Source: Oleomonas cavernae (GTDB lineage: Bacteria > Pseudomonadota > Alphaproteobacteria > Zavarziniales > Zavarziniaceae). Taken from it: a DNA stretch of 64,000 nt. This document shows positions 55,713-64,000 of this stretch, piece by piece (the first letter of the stretch is position 1; each line of letters begins with the position of its first letter). The position numbers were made by a program, and so were the translations under genes. Where the stretch lies: positions 2,756,001 to 2,820,000 of the forward strand of contig NZ_QYUK01000011.1 of the NCBI RefSeq assembly GCF_003590945.1. The letters are read 5' to 3'. The notes below the pieces were generated by a model. It did no database searches. It was not told the DNA's origin and saw only the letters and a program-made list of their open reading frames with translations.

Positions 55713-56843
55713 TCAGGCCAGCCAGCCGGCCAGGGCATCCTCGGCCAGGGCAAAGGCGGTCGACATGCCGGTGCCGCTGGTCACCATCACCGCCCGCACC
55801 CCCGGCACGGGCTCCTCGATCAGCGCCGTGTCGGTGGCGGAGTGGGGATAGATCCCGATCCAGCGCTCGACCACCGTCTCGTTGCCCAGTTTCAGGGCGC
55901 GTTTGGCGTGGCCCAGGATCAGGCCGTCGACGTCCTCGGGCGCGAAGGGATCGGGTGTTGCGCCATAATGATGGGAATCGCCCACCACCAGCGAGCCGTC
56001 GGCCGACTGCACCACGATCAGGTGGATGCCGTGGCGCAGGCTGGGCGCCTCCTCCCGCGCCAGCAGCGCCTTCAAGGGTTCGGCCGCCGCCAGTTCGGCA
56101 AAGCCCAGGTAGCGCCCCAGCGACAGATCGGACATGACCGACCCGGGCAGGACCCAGCCCGGCCCCTGCGGCCCCAGGCGCAGCATGTGCAGCTTGCACA
56201 GGTCGAGCCCCCGCCCTGCCCACAGTTCGGGGAACAGGGTCAGGAAATCGGCGCCGGGACAGACCACCACCTGCCCCGCCTCGATCCGGCCCGCCGTGGT
56301 CTCCAGCACCGGCAGATCGATGGATTTCACCAGCGTGCCGCGGAGAAAGACCACATCCAGCGCCTCCTCCAGGAAGGCGGCCAGGCGCGGGATGGCCAGG
56401 CGCGGCTCGATGCGCAATTCATGCGGGCTCCACAGGCAGGCCTTGGCATCCTCGTGGCGCAGCAGCGGCAGGCGGGCGGCGATCTCCGCCGGGGTCAGCA
56501 TCGAGCATTGCTCGCCCATGTCCGTCGCCAGGAAGGCTTCGATCACGGCCGCGGCTTCCACCCGGTGGGCCAGCACGGCGGTGCCGCGGTGAACCACCGG
56601 AATGCCGGCCTTGGGCGCCACCTCGGCCCAGATGTCGCGGCTGCGCATGGCCCGGTTCCAGACCGTGCCGGCCTGCTGGCCGGTCACCGTGACGAAGCCG
56701 AAATTGCGGATCGAGGCGCCGTTGGCCTGGGCGTCGCGATCGATCACGATCACCCGCTTGCCCGCCCGGGCGGCGGCCAGGGCATGGGCCAGGCCGACAA
56801 TGCCGGCCCCGACGATCGCGAGATCAAATGCAGCCATTGTCAT
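55713..56843 (-). CDS. TIGR03364-type FAD-dependent amine oxidoreductase
   Basis: The 376-residue protein has the FAD-binding start FDLAIVGAGIVGLAHALAAA and a DAO-type fold: ASIRNFGFVTVTGQQ, then CPGADFLTLFPELW and IYPHSATDTALIEEP, ending MVTSGTGMSTAFALAEDALA. It matches the TIGR03364 branch of D-amino-acid oxidase-like proteins, which in some genomes sits with phosphonate genes; none is present here. It should oxidise an amine or amino acid. ATG 56843 has GGAGCG upstream; ATG 56855 is also possible. Confidence 0.85.
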   Translation of the reverse strand: MTMAAFDLAIVGAGIVGLAHALAAARAGKRVIVIDRDAQANGASIRNFGFVTVTGQQAGTVWNRAMRSRDIWAEVAPKAGIPVVHRGTAVLAHRVEAAAVIEAFLATDMGEQCSMLTPAEIAARLPLLRHEDAKACLWSPHELRIEPRLAIPRLAAFLEEALDVVFLRGTLVKSIDLPVLETTAGRIEAGQVVVCPGADFLTLFPELWAGRGLDLCKLHMLRLGPQGPGWVLPGSVMSDLSLGRYLGFAELAAAEPLKALLAREEAPSLRHGIHLIVVQSADGSLVVGDSHHYGATPDPFAPEDVDGLILGHAKRALKLGNETVVERWIGIYPHSATDTALIEEPVPGVRAVMVTSGTGMSTAFALAEDALAGWLA

Positions 56844-57002
56844 TTTTCGCTCCATCGAACCCGATCACTACAGTAGCCTTTGCCCCGGTCATTTCGGTGA
56901 CGGGGCGGGGGCATGGGGAAAAAGCGACCACGTCGCATCGGAGAGGGGCGCCAAGAGCCGCCCTCGCCGCCCATGCCCTTTCGTAACGGGGGAGGGGAAG
57001 CA

Positions 57003-57926
57003 ATGTCCATGGTTGATCAATCGCGCGGGCCGGGCCGCGTCCTGCGGCGCATCGGTGTTGGTCTGGTGATATTCTTCGGCCTCATCGTGGTGCTGTCGAG
57101 TTGGTACACGATCGATGAGGGCGAAGTGGGCGTGGTGCTGCGCAACGGCGCGGTGCAGGATGTTGCCGGCCCCGGCCTGCACTTCAAGACGCCGCTCATC
57201 GACGACGTCGTTACCATGTCCACCCGGACCGAGAAACTGGACCTGCCGCAGGTTGCCGCCTATTCGCAGGATATTCAGGCAGCCGAACTCTACATGTCGG
57301 TCAACTACCGCATCGTCGCGGGCAGTGCCAAGGAGATCTACGCGACCCTGGGCGTGAATTTCGCCGACCGCGTGCTCCTCCCCACCCTGCTCGACCGCAC
57401 CAAGGCGGTATTCGGCCATTTCAACGCGCCGACCATCATCAGCGAGCGGACGCGCCTGGTCGCCGAGATCACCGATTCGATCCGCCAGGCGGTGGCCGAC
57501 AACGGCATCATCATCGAAAGCGTGCAGATCGAGAATATCGACTTCTCCGACGCCTTCGAGCAGGCGATCGAACAGCGCATGCAGGCGGAGGTCGAGGTGA
57601 CCCGCCTGAAGCAGAACCTGGAACGCGAGAAGGTGCAGGCCGAGATTCGCCGCACCGCCGCCCAAGGCCAGGCGGATTCCACTGTCGTCCAGGCCCGCGC
57701 CGAGGCCGAATCGCGCGCCCTTCAAGCCAAGGCGGAGGCCGACGCCCTGCGCCTGAAAGGCGAGGCGGAAGCGGCCTCGATCAAGGCCAAGGCCGAGGCG
57801 ATGAACACCAACCCGCAACTGATCGACCTGATCAGGGCCGAACGCTGGGACGGCAAGCTGCCCGGCACCATGGTCCCCGGCGGGGCCTTGCCCTTCATCG
57901 AGCTGGAGCGCTCCGGCAACCGCTGA
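57003..57926 (+). CDS. prohibitin-like SPFH/Band 7 membrane protein
   Basis: The 307-residue protein has one N-terminal membrane helix (IGVGLVIFFGLIVVLSSWYT, about 17-36), a Band 7/SPFH domain (IDEGEVGVVLRNGAVQDVAG, then DRTKAVFGHFNAPTIISERT), and a long coiled coil rich in Ala, Glu and Lys (about 195-265). The C-terminus returns to IRAERWDGKLPGTMVPGGAL, typical of bacterial prohibitins. Such proteins form large oligomers in membrane microdomains and modulate FtsH-like proteases. GGGGAGGGGAAG precedes ATG 57003. Confidence 0.9.
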   Translation: MSMVDQSRGPGRVLRRIGVGLVIFFGLIVVLSSWYTIDEGEVGVVLRNGAVQDVAGPGLHFKTPLIDDVVTMSTRTEKLDLPQVAAYSQDIQAAELYMSVNYRIVAGSAKEIYATLGVNFADRVLLPTLLDRTKAVFGHFNAPTIISERTRLVAEITDSIRQAVADNGIIIESVQIENIDFSDAFEQAIEQRMQAEVEVTRLKQNLEREKVQAEIRRTAAQGQADSTVVQARAEAESRALQAKAEADALRLKGEAEAASIKAKAEAMNTNPQLIDLIRAERWDGKLPGTMVPGGALPFIELERSGNR

Positions 57927-58025
57927 GGTCACAGAGCGCCATGGCCGGGACAATGCCCGATCATGGCGGCCCTGGACGACGACGATCAGCCTGGCGATAC
58001 GCCGGGCGTTATCAAGTTACGTAGT

Positions 58026-58193
58026 TCAGTGGGGTCTGAGACGCTTCAGCTCGTCTTTGATGCGCAATTTCTCACGCTTCAGTTTGGCGATGACGGCCGG
58101 GTCGGGTTGAGGCCGATGGGCCTCGGCTTCGAGCTCTCGATCGATCGAAGCGTGGCGTTGGGATAGGCTGGCGCTACGTGCTTCAAGGCTCAT
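58026..58193 (-). CDS. YdcH-like DUF465 small protein
   Basis: The 55-residue protein is a helical hairpin of the DUF465/YdcH type: [20 protein letters not shown], then [19 protein letters not shown]. Function is unknown. ATG 58193 has GGAGG nine bases upstream. It diverges from a second DUF465 gene at 58435, a paralogue pair often found upstream of purEK in alphaproteobacteria. Confidence 0.85.
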   Translation of the reverse strand: MSLEARSASLSQRHASIDRELEAEAHRPQPDPAVIAKLKREKLRIKDELKRLRPH

Positions 58194-58434
58194 TCGCACA
58201 ATCCTCCCTTGCTTGGGGTTGACAGTAAAACATGTAGGAAGGGACACGTCAGCCTTCAATCTGTCATGCAGTGCAGTGAATCGATTCGGCAGGTGCGAGA
58301 CCGGTCACGGCACTGCGGTAGCGGGATGCGCAAAATCCGATCGCCCGGCTGGCGAATCTGCTGCATCTGTGCGTCAGTTAGAATTCATCGGCACGGACAG
58401 TCGTGCTATAAAAACCCCTCTTTTGCGTGTGGGG
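58194..58434. other. 241-bp gap between divergent DUF465 genes
   Basis: No gene was recognised. TATAAA at 58408-58413 lies 22 bp before the second DUF465 start and may be its -10 box, but a matching -35 box was not clear. The open frame upstream of 58435 has no conserved content. Confidence 0.4.
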
Positions 58435-58647
58435 ATGTCGGCGGGCATGGTGGACGAGGACGAGCTGCAGCGGAAGCTGAAGGAATTGACACAAGAACAC
58501 CGCGATCTCGATGCCGCCATCGACGCTCTCTCCACCCAGCCGCCCTTCGACCAGATCCAGGTGCAGCGCCTGAAAAAGCGCAAACTGCAGCTCAAGGACC
58601 TGATCTTGAAGATCAACAGCCAGCTGTTGCCCGACATCATCGCCTGA
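58435..58647 (+). CDS. DUF465 small protein
   Basis: This 70-residue helical protein has [20 protein letters not shown] then [20 protein letters not shown], the two helices of the DUF465 family. ATG 58435 and ATG 58447 are both possible starts. It ends 23 bp before purE and is on the same strand, so it is likely cotranscribed with purEK. Its relation to purine synthesis is unknown. Confidence 0.88.
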   Translation: MSAGMVDEDELQRKLKELTQEHRDLDAAIDALSTQPPFDQIQVQRLKKRKLQLKDLILKINSQLLPDIIA

Positions 58648-58670
58648 CAGGGCGTAAAGGCTTACGTTTC

Positions 58671-59158
58671 ATGGCAAATTCTTCGCCGCTCGTCGGCATC
58701 ATCATGGGTAGCCGATCCGACTGGCCGACCATGGGACACGCCGCCGAGATCCTGACCCGCCTGGAGGTGCCCCACGAGGTCAAGGTGGTCTCGGCCCATC
58801 GCACGCCCGAACGCATGTTCGACTATGCCAAGGCGGCCAAGGGCCGGGGCATCAAGGTGATCATCGCCGGTGCCGGCGGGGCCGCCCACCTGCCGGGCAT
58901 GACCGCCTCGCTCACCACCCTGCCGGTACTGGGCGTGCCGGTGGAGAGCCAGTCGCTCAAGGGCCAGGACTCGCTGCTGTCGATCGTGCAGATGCCGGGG
59001 GCATTCCCGTCGGCACCCTGGCCATCGGCAAGCCCGGCGCCATCAATGCCGCGATCCTGGCGGCCGCCATCCTGGCCCTGGGCGATTTGGCACTCGATGC
59101 CCGCCTGACCGCTTTCCGCGCCAAGCAGACGGCCGACGTGCCGGAGACGGCGGAATGA
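58671..59158 (+). pseudogene. purE: PurE N5-carboxyaminoimidazole ribonucleotide mutase, frameshifted as sequenced
   Basis: PurE converts N5-CAIR to CAIR in purine synthesis. The protein begins [20 protein letters not shown], has [18 protein letters not shown] with the catalytic His, and [20 protein letters not shown]. The frame breaks at the GGGGG run 58998-59002; one more G gives [20 protein letters not shown] and a normal 162-residue protein. The restored end overlaps the purK start by four bases. As purE is needed for prototrophy and the rest is conserved, sequence error is the best explanation. Confidence 0.93.
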
Positions 59159-60318
59159 CGGGCACGCTCCGCCCCGCCCCCGTTACCGACGACGCCCTGC
59201 CTCCCGGCAGCACGCTGGGCATCCTGGGCGGCGGGCAACTGGGTCGCATGATCGCCCTGGCCGCGGCCAACCTCGGCTATCGCTGCCATATCTTCGGTCC
59301 CGAGGCCGACCCGCCGGCCGGCCTGGTCGCCGCGGCCACCACCATCGCGCCCTACGAGGACGAGGCCGCCCTGGCGGTCTTCGCCGAGTCGGTCGATGCC
59401 ATTACCTACGAGTTCGAGAATGTCCCGGCGGCGGCCGTCGCCTTTCTCGAGGCGCGCCGGCCGGTCCGCCCGGGGTCCAAGGCCCTGGCGGTCGCCCAGG
59501 ACCGGGTTGCGGAAAAGACCTTCGCCAAGGCCAACGGCGCCGGCACCGCACCCTTCCGGGCGGTCGACAGCCGCGCCGACCTCGACGCCGCCATCACCGC
59601 CGTCGGCTTGCCCGCGGTGCTGAAGACCAGGCGCCTGGGCTATGACGGCAAGGGCCAGGCGACCATCCGCACGGCGGCCGATGTCGACGCCGCGCTCGCC
59701 GCCATGAAGGGCGCGCCGGCCATCCTGGAAGGCTTCGTCGATTTCGTCGCAGAGGTCTCGGTGATCGCGGCGCGCGGCGTGGCCGGGGATGTCGCGGTGT
59801 TCGACGTGGTCGAGAACCGCCACCGCCATCATATCCTGGACGTGACCCTGGCCCCGGCGCCGGGCCTCGATCCGGCCCTGGCCCTGCAGGCCCAGACCAT
59901 CGCCCATGATTTCCTCATCGCGCTCGACTATGTGGGCGTGCTGACGATCGAACTGTTCGTGACCCGCGACGGCCGCCTGCTGGTCAACGAGATGGCGCCC
60001 CGCGTCCACAATTCCGGCCACTGGACCATCGAGGGCGCCGAGACCAGCCAGTTCGAGCAGACCGCGCGCGCCGCCTTGGGCCTGCCGCTGGGCTGTCCCC
60101 TGCGGCGGGGCGATGCGGTGATGCTGAACCTGATCGGCGACGATGTCCGCGCCTGGGCCCGCCTGCTGCTGGCCGAAGGCGCCCATCTGCACCTCTACGG
60201 CAAGGCGCAAGCGCGGCCGGGCCGCAAGATGGGCCATGTCACCCGGATCCTGCCTCTGGGCAGCACCGTGAGCGAGAACGCCATCGCCGTTCTGCGCCGG
60301 GCTGTGGACGGGGAATAG
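59155..60318 (+). CDS. purK: PurK N5-carboxyaminoimidazole ribonucleotide synthase
   Basis: The 387-residue ATP-grasp enzyme makes N5-CAIR from AIR, bicarbonate and ATP. It has [20 protein letters not shown] at the start, [20 protein letters not shown], the ATP-binding [17 protein letters not shown], and a C-terminal [20 protein letters not shown]. The length is normal. Its start overlaps the restored purE stop (ATGA), which indicates coupled translation. Confidence 0.96.
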   Translation: MTGTLRPAPVTDDALPPGSTLGILGGGQLGRMIALAAANLGYRCHIFGPEADPPAGLVAAATTIAPYEDEAALAVFAESVDAITYEFENVPAAAVAFLEARRPVRPGSKALAVAQDRVAEKTFAKANGAGTAPFRAVDSRADLDAAITAVGLPAVLKTRRLGYDGKGQATIRTAADVDAALAAMKGAPAILEGFVDFVAEVSVIAARGVAGDVAVFDVVENRHRHHILDVTLAPAPGLDPALALQAQTIAHDFLIALDYVGVLTIELFVTRDGRLLVNEMAPRVHNSGHWTIEGAETSQFEQTARAALGLPLGCPLRRGDAVMLNLIGDDVRAWARLLLAEGAHLHLYGKAQARPGRKMGHVTRILPLGSTVSENAIAVLRRAVDGE

Positions 60319-60338
60319 GCTCGCTTTGGACAGGCATT

Positions 60339-60451
60339 GTGCGTCCTTCGAGACGCCACGTGCCGTGGCTCCTCAGGATGAGGTAAGTCTTTGTGCCAAA
60401 AAGATTTTCCTCATCCTGAGGAGGCCCGAAGGGCCGTCTCGAAGGACGCAC
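60339..60451 (+). repeat. dispersed palindromic repeat, copy F
   Basis: A 113-bp copy, very close to copy A at 16948 in its left loop (CCACGTGCCGTGGCTCC). It occupies the gap between the convergent purK and coq9 genes, again a position suited to a bidirectional terminator. Confidence 0.9.
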
Positions 60452-60467
60452 GGCAATTGTGCCAGCC

Positions 60468-61129
60468 TTACCCCTTGCGGTTGCTGACGGCGTCGCGCAG
60501 GCGCATCAGGGCGGCGAAGGGCGACGGCACCGATTTGAGCAACGGCTCCACCCGGGCGCGGACCTTGTAGATGTTCATGACATCGCCGATCCGCCGGTCG
60601 AGGAATTCCCAGGTCTTGGCCCGGCCTTCGCTGTCGTCCTGGAGCCAGAAGGCCAGGGTCGCCGAATAGACGCCGGCCAGGATCGCCCGCTTGGTATAGA
60701 AGCTGAAATCGGTCGAGGTATCGCCGATGCCGTGCCAGACGGCGTCGACCGTCTTGTAGATCAGCTTGGCCGCCAGCGGCCCGCCCGGCGGCAGGGCCAG
60801 GAACTGCACCGCCCGGCGCACCGCCTCGCGTTCGCCCTCGTTCTGCTCCAGGCGCAGGCGCACGGCCAGCGTGATGCGGTCGCGGATCTTCATGTCGCTC
60901 AGCCCCTGGCTGCCAGGGCTTCGACCATGCGCTGGTCGGCGCGGGTCGAATGCAGGGCGATGGCGTCGATCGCGCCGCGGGGCAGGGCATTGCGGGCGAG
61001 CGCCGGATCGATCTCCAGCGCCTTGGCGGCATGGTTGATGCAGTTCACCGACCAGCCATCGAAGGGCACGTTGGGCAGCATGGCGTCCAGCAGGCGGTCG
61101 CGCAGGTCGTCGGTGGCGGTGTCGGCCAT
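60468..61129 (-). pseudogene. COQ9 ubiquinone biosynthesis protein, frameshifted as sequenced
   Basis: The restored protein is 220 residues. The first half is DDLRDRLLDAMLPNVPFDGW followed by SVNCINHAAKALEIDPALAR; the second half has KIRDRITLAVRLRLEQNEGE and SFYTKRAILAGVYSATLAFW, the COQ9 domain that binds lipid and assists the ubiquinone-hydroxylating complex. The break is at the CCCC run 60903-60906; one base joins AARG to LSDMKIRD. It lies five bases after def on the same strand. Confidence 0.9.
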
Positions 61130-61134
61130 GATGA

Positions 61135-61656
61135 TCAGTCCTCGAAGGGCTCGTTCTCTAGATACGCCAGGGTCGACAGATCGGCCATACGCTGCGGATA
61201 GAGAATACCGTCCAGATGGTCGCACTCGTGCTGCACCACCCGGGCATGGAAGCCGCGGGCCACCCGGTCGATCGGCTGGCCATCGAGGTCGAGCCCGCGA
61301 TAGCGCACGGCCACGGGCCGCGGCACCGCGCCCTTGAGGCCGGGCAGCGACAGGCAGCCCTCCCAGTCGGTGGTCATGGCCGGGTCGACCACCTCGACCA
61401 CCGGGTTGACCAGCACGGTCAGTGGTGCGCCGTCGAGGCTGCGGGACTCCTCGTCTTCCAGCGGGGCATGGAAGATCACCAGGCGCAGCGGCACGCCGAC
61501 CTGGGGCGCGGCAATGCCGCGGCCGCCGGCGGCGCGCATGGTTTCGCCCATGTCGTCGACCAGGGCACGGATGTCCGGCGCCCGAGGATCGGGAACCGGA
61601 TCGGCCACGCGGGCCAGCACGGGATGCCCCATGCGCAGGATCGGGCGGATGCTCAT
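61135..61656 (-). CDS. def: peptide deformylase
   Basis: The 173-residue protein has the three deformylase motifs: GRGIAAPQVG, EGCLSLPG and QHECDHLDG, with the metal-binding cysteine and two histidines. It removes the formyl group from nascent chains in the cytosol. The N-terminus SIRPILRMGHPVLARVADPV matches the family. The EGCLS Cys and HECDH motif indicate an iron-type enzyme. It forms a two-gene unit with the coq9 gene. Confidence 0.93.
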   Translation of the reverse strand: MSIRPILRMGHPVLARVADPVPDPRAPDIRALVDDMGETMRAAGGRGIAAPQVGVPLRLVIFHAPLEDEESRSLDGAPLTVLVNPVVEVVDPAMTTDWEGCLSLPGLKGAVPRPVAVRYRGLDLDGQPIDRVARGFHARVVQHECDHLDGILYPQRMADLSTLAYLENEPFED

Positions 61657-61722
61657 GGCCCGAATATGGCGCAGCCCGCTCCCTAAGCAACCGTCTTGAT
61701 GGGCCGATGCTTGTTCTGTCGC

Positions 61723-61747
61723 GGAACCGTGGGACTATGCTGGCGTT
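61723..61747 (+). promoter_or_regulatory. EcfG-type promoter upstream of the GlsB gene
   Basis: GGAAC at 61723-61727 and CGTT at 61744-61747 are separated by 16 bases, an exact match to GGAAC-N16/17-CGTT. It lies 50 bp before the start of a GlsB-like stress membrane protein gene, a likely EcfG target. Confidence 0.88.
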
Positions 61748-61797
61748 GGAACGAGGGGCCGCGGACAGACGGCGCCACCGACGGAGGAGTGAAAGCG

Positions 61798-62043
61798 ATG
61801 GGTTGGCTCTCGTGGATCGTGCTCGGCCTGATTTCCGGCCTGATCGCCAAGTTCCTGGTCCCCGGCTATGACGGCGGCGGCCTGATCTGGACCACCGTGG
61901 TCGGCATCGTCGGCGCCTTCATCGGCGGCTACATCGGCACCCAGGTCGGCTGGGGCGAGGCGACCGCGCTGGACCTGCGCTCGATCGGCATTTCGGTGCT
62001 GGGCGCCATCATCTTCCTGGTGCTCTGGCGCGCTGTGAGCTGA
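61798..62043 (+). CDS. GlsB/YeaQ/YmgE-family stress response membrane protein
   Basis: The 81-residue protein has three short membrane helices: LSWIVLGLISGLIAKFLVPG, then GLIWTTVVGIVGAFIGGYIG and SIGISVLGAIIFLVLWRA. This is the transglycosylase-associated/YeaQ family, commonly induced by stress. The EcfG-type promoter 50 bp upstream gives direct evidence for general stress control. GGAGG lies just upstream of ATG 61798. Confidence 0.93.
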   Translation: MGWLSWIVLGLISGLIAKFLVPGYDGGGLIWTTVVGIVGAFIGGYIGTQVGWGEATALDLRSIGISVLGAIIFLVLWRAVS

Positions 62044-62119
62044 CCGCATCGCAGGAAGCCTCAGGGGTCGCACGTTCATGCCTGTAGCTGGAACATGAAC
62101 GTGAAGGAACACGACCCCG

Positions 62120-62719
62120 ATGAAGACGCCTTTTCTTGCGACCCTCGGCCTGCTGGCGACGGTTGGCGCCGTTGCCCTGGGCGCCGGCATCAGCGCTGCT
62201 GAAACCACCCCGCCCGCGGCAGGCGGCAAGCCCGCCCATGCCATGCGGGCGCAAGATCCCGACCGCATGGCCGACCGCTGCCAGACCCGCTTTGCCTTCG
62301 AGGCCGGCCGGCTCGCCTTCCTCGAGGCGCGGCTGGACCTGACCCCGGCGCAAAAGCCGCTGTGGGATGCCTATAAGACGGCAGCCGCGACAGCCGACGC
62401 CAAGACCCGGGACGACTGCGTCGCCGCGGTCCCCGCCAAGGCGGAGGCCGAGGACAAGACTACGATCGTCGACCGTGAAACCATGAAGATCCAGCGGCTG
62501 GAAGCCGAGCTGGCCAATCTGAAGGCGACCCAGCCGGCCCTGGCCGCGCTCTACCCGACGCTGACTGCCAAGCAGCAGGAAATCATCGACCAGCCACCTC
62601 GGCACGGCCGCCATGGCGGGATGACCCGCGCCCGCTTCGAGCAGCACGACCGCCACGGCGACTCCAGTCGCGGCCCCGGCGGGGCACCCACGCCACTCCC
62701 ACCCCCGGCATTGCCCTGA
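62120..62719 (+). CDS. LTXXQ-motif (Spy/CpxP-like) periplasmic protein
   Basis: The 199-residue protein has a signal peptide ending GAGISAAE and an LTPAQ motif in ARLDLTPAQKPLWDAYKTA, the core of Spy/CpxP-like periplasmic proteins that bind unfolded proteins or metals. Conserved Cys residues in DRCQTRFAFE and RDDCVAAV may form a disulphide. The tail is rich in His, Gly and Pro (RHGRHGGMTRARFEQHDRHG), which suggests metal binding. A strong terminator follows. It is likely an envelope-stress protein. Confidence 0.82.
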   Translation: MKTPFLATLGLLATVGAVALGAGISAAETTPPAAGGKPAHAMRAQDPDRMADRCQTRFAFEAGRLAFLEARLDLTPAQKPLWDAYKTAAATADAKTRDDCVAAVPAKAEAEDKTTIVDRETMKIQRLEAELANLKATQPALAALYPTLTAKQQEIIDQPPRHGRHGGMTRARFEQHDRHGDSSRGPGGAPTPLPPPALP

Positions 62720-62733
62720 TCCCTTGGCCACGC

Positions 62734-62770
62734 GCCGCCCCGTCCTTAAGGTGACGGGGCGGCCTTTTTC
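62734..62770 (+). terminator. rho-independent terminator after the LTXXQ gene
   Basis: GCCGCCCCGTC (62734-62744) and GACGGGGCGGC (62753-62763) form an 11-base stem with an eight-base loop, followed by CTTTTTC. It is the strongest terminator in the window. Confidence 0.93.
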
Positions 62771-62811
62771 GTATTTTGATGTGCAGGTTCGATCGCGGGG
62801 TGTTTCTTATC

Positions 62812-63483
62812 ATGACCATCAGGTCCTCGACGGTTGCCGGCGCGCTGCTCGCCGGCTTCCTGACACTCGGGGGCCTGACGGCCTGCGGGGGCGACTCCCC
62901 CTCTTCCACCCGCCACGGACCGCCCAGGACCGTGCTGTCGCCGCCACCGCTGCGGCCGCCGCCGGTCAGCCTGGCCGGCGAGGTGCTCGATTCGACGCCT
63001 GACGTTGCCTGCTGGCCCGCCACCCATGCCTGGTTCAAGGCAACGGACACCAATGGCAACGGCAAGCTGGAACTGCCCGAGATACAGGCCGACAGCGCCC
63101 GCTTCTTCGCCAGGATCGACGCCAACGGCGATCATGCCCTGACGTCGAGCGAACTGACCGCCTACCGCGAGGCCGCAGCGCCCAGCGCCTATCGCGATCA
63201 GCCGGCGCCCCCGGCCCGCCGCAGCGCGGGCGACTCGCCGATGACCGCCGACCAGCCGCCGAGCCCGGGCAGCGCCCCGCCACCCGGCAGCCGGACGGAA
63301 CGGCGGGACAGCGGCCTGCTGGCCCAGCCCGACCCGGTCATGGCCGCCGACACCAATCTGGACTTCCGGGTGACCCCGGAAGAACTGGCCGACCGCGTGA
63401 AGAGCCGGGTTGCCAAGCTGGACACCAACCAGGACGGTGCGCTCGACAGCGCGGAACTCGCGGCCTACTGTCCACCCGAATAG
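62812..63483 (+). CDS. EF-hand lipoprotein
   Basis: The 223-residue protein has a lipoprotein signal ending LTAC, with C25 as the lipidated residue, then a Pro-rich linker. It contains four EF-hand loops: DTNGNGKLELPE (79-90), DANGDHALTSSE (103-114), DTNLDFRVTPEE (180-191) and DTNQDGALDSAE (204-215), paired as two and two around a Pro/Arg-rich spacer. It probably binds calcium on the outer or periplasmic face. Function is unknown. A paralogue follows 32 bp downstream. Confidence 0.85.
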   Translation: MTIRSSTVAGALLAGFLTLGGLTACGGDSPSSTRHGPPRTVLSPPPLRPPPVSLAGEVLDSTPDVACWPATHAWFKATDTNGNGKLELPEIQADSARFFARIDANGDHALTSSELTAYREAAAPSAYRDQPAPPARRSAGDSPMTADQPPSPGSAPPPGSRTERRDSGLLAQPDPVMAADTNLDFRVTPEELADRVKSRVAKLDTNQDGALDSAELAAYCPPE

Positions 63484-63515
63484 TGAGGGCAGATCACTAT
63501 CGAGGTCGCATCTCC

Positions 63516-64000
63516 ATGCCCACACTTCGGCGGCTCGACACCCGGCCGGGTTCTCTGCTCCTTGCAACATGTCTGATCTCGGCGCTCGGCGCCTGCGGTG
63601 ACGGCCGGCCCGCCGGCATGGTGGCCCTTGCCGCCCTGCCCACGGCGCCGGCGACCACGCTGGCCGGCGACCTCCTCAATGCCGGCCACGAGGGCGATTG
63701 CCCCACCCTCATGGCGCAATGGTCGAGCAGCGCCGACGGCAATGGCGATGGCCTGCTGGAACTGGACGAGGCGCAGGCCGATGCCGCCCGCCTCTTCGCC
63801 CTGCTGGATCGCAACGGCGATCGTTTCCTGAGCCCCAGCGAGCTGGCCGCCTATCGCGACAGGGTGGCCCCGGCCGCCTATGCGGACCGGGCGGTTTCGC
63901 TGGCCAGCCACAACACCGCCGACAGCGACAGCCAGAAAAAGAAGACGCTGCCGGCCACCCATGACGTCGGCCTGCGCGGCGAGCCTGATCCGATCATGGC
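63516..64000 (+). CDS. EF-hand lipoprotein, 3' end outside window
   Basis: This paralogue of the preceding gene starts with a lipoprotein signal ending LGACGD. Two EF-hand loops are visible, DGNGDGLLELDE and DRNGDRFLSPSE, in the same spacing as the first pair of its neighbour. The frame stays open to the last base through RGEPDPIM, which corresponds to the position just before EF-hand 3 of the paralogue. The two genes are tandem duplicates, likely in one operon. The full length should be about 220 residues. Confidence 0.82.
   Translation, partial: MPTLRRLDTRPGSLLLATCLISALGACGDGRPAGMVALAALPTAPATTLAGDLLNAGHEGDCPTLMAQWSSSADGNGDGLLELDEAQADAARLFALLDRNGDRFLSPSELAAYRDRVAPAAYADRAVSLASHNTADSDSQKKKTLPATHDVGLRGEPDPIM

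Overview
The window is about 64 kb of GC-rich DNA, almost fully coding, with short intergenic gaps and many ATGA-type overlaps. It contains the PhyR-NepR-EcfG general stress response core, a ChrR-type anti-sigma factor with its ECF sigma factor, COQ9, two DUF465 genes next to purEK, and an invasion-associated locus B protein. Together these point to an alphaproteobacterium, probably near the Rhodospirillales; the genus cannot be fixed from sequence alone. No rRNA, tRNA or CRISPR array was recognised.

Layout. 1-3.4 kb: end of a VapC toxin, a methyltransferase, argG and an acyl-CoA thioesterase. 3.5-5.6 kb: HxlR regulator and amidase. 5.6-7.5 kb: a small accessory patch with a DUF2726 gene between two 81-bp direct repeats, then a HigBA/RelE-type toxin-antitoxin pair. 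7.5-12 kb: rlmN, an IalB protein, and an ECF sigma/ChrR pair followed by a ferritin-like protein and a cytochrome c. 12-20.4 kb: mostly single metabolic genes (dehydrogenases, asparaginase, quinone oxidoreductase, hydrolase, DMT exporter). 20.5-26.6 kb: a Baeyer-Villiger-type monooxygenase with a divergent AraC regulator, an MFS transporter, and an MpaB-type oxygenase with a divergent TetR regulator. 26.5-33.8 kb: methyltransferase, pterin dehydratase, metalloprotease, sirtuin, sugar-dehydrogenase-like lipoprotein, and an Old Yellow Enzyme with a divergent TetR. 33.8-35.1 kb: an intact IS4-family insertion sequence inside a palindromic repeat. 35.2-40.3 kb: aldo/keto reductase, then tesA diverging from a YbbA/YbbP-type ABC exporter. 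40.3-51.3 kb: Bax-inhibitor-like protein, M81 peptidase, TetR/hydrolase pair, MocR/DUF1127/PhzF group, enoyl-CoA hydratase, nitronate monooxygenase and a lipid kinase. 51.2-54.8 kb: the general stress response locus. 54.9-64 kb: sodB, FAD oxidoreductase, prohibitin-like protein, DUF465 pair, purEK, coq9, def, an EcfG-controlled GlsB protein, an LTXXQ protein and two tandem EF-hand lipoproteins.

Three themes run through the window. First, at least sixteen reading-frame breaks occur in thirteen genes, including the core genes purE, rlmN and coq9. Every one is repaired by adding a single base, nearly always G or C in a short homopolymer. This looks like uncorrected consensus error, not gene decay, so the broken genes should be read as probably intact in the organism. 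Second, six regulator-enzyme pairs are divergently arranged, four with a palindromic operator visible between them. Third, at least three families of palindromic intergenic repeats are scattered through the gaps, two copies lying directly in front of start codons.

The general stress response locus and a second EcfG-type promoter 8 kb away, in front of a GlsB stress membrane gene, give a direct regulatory link inside the window.
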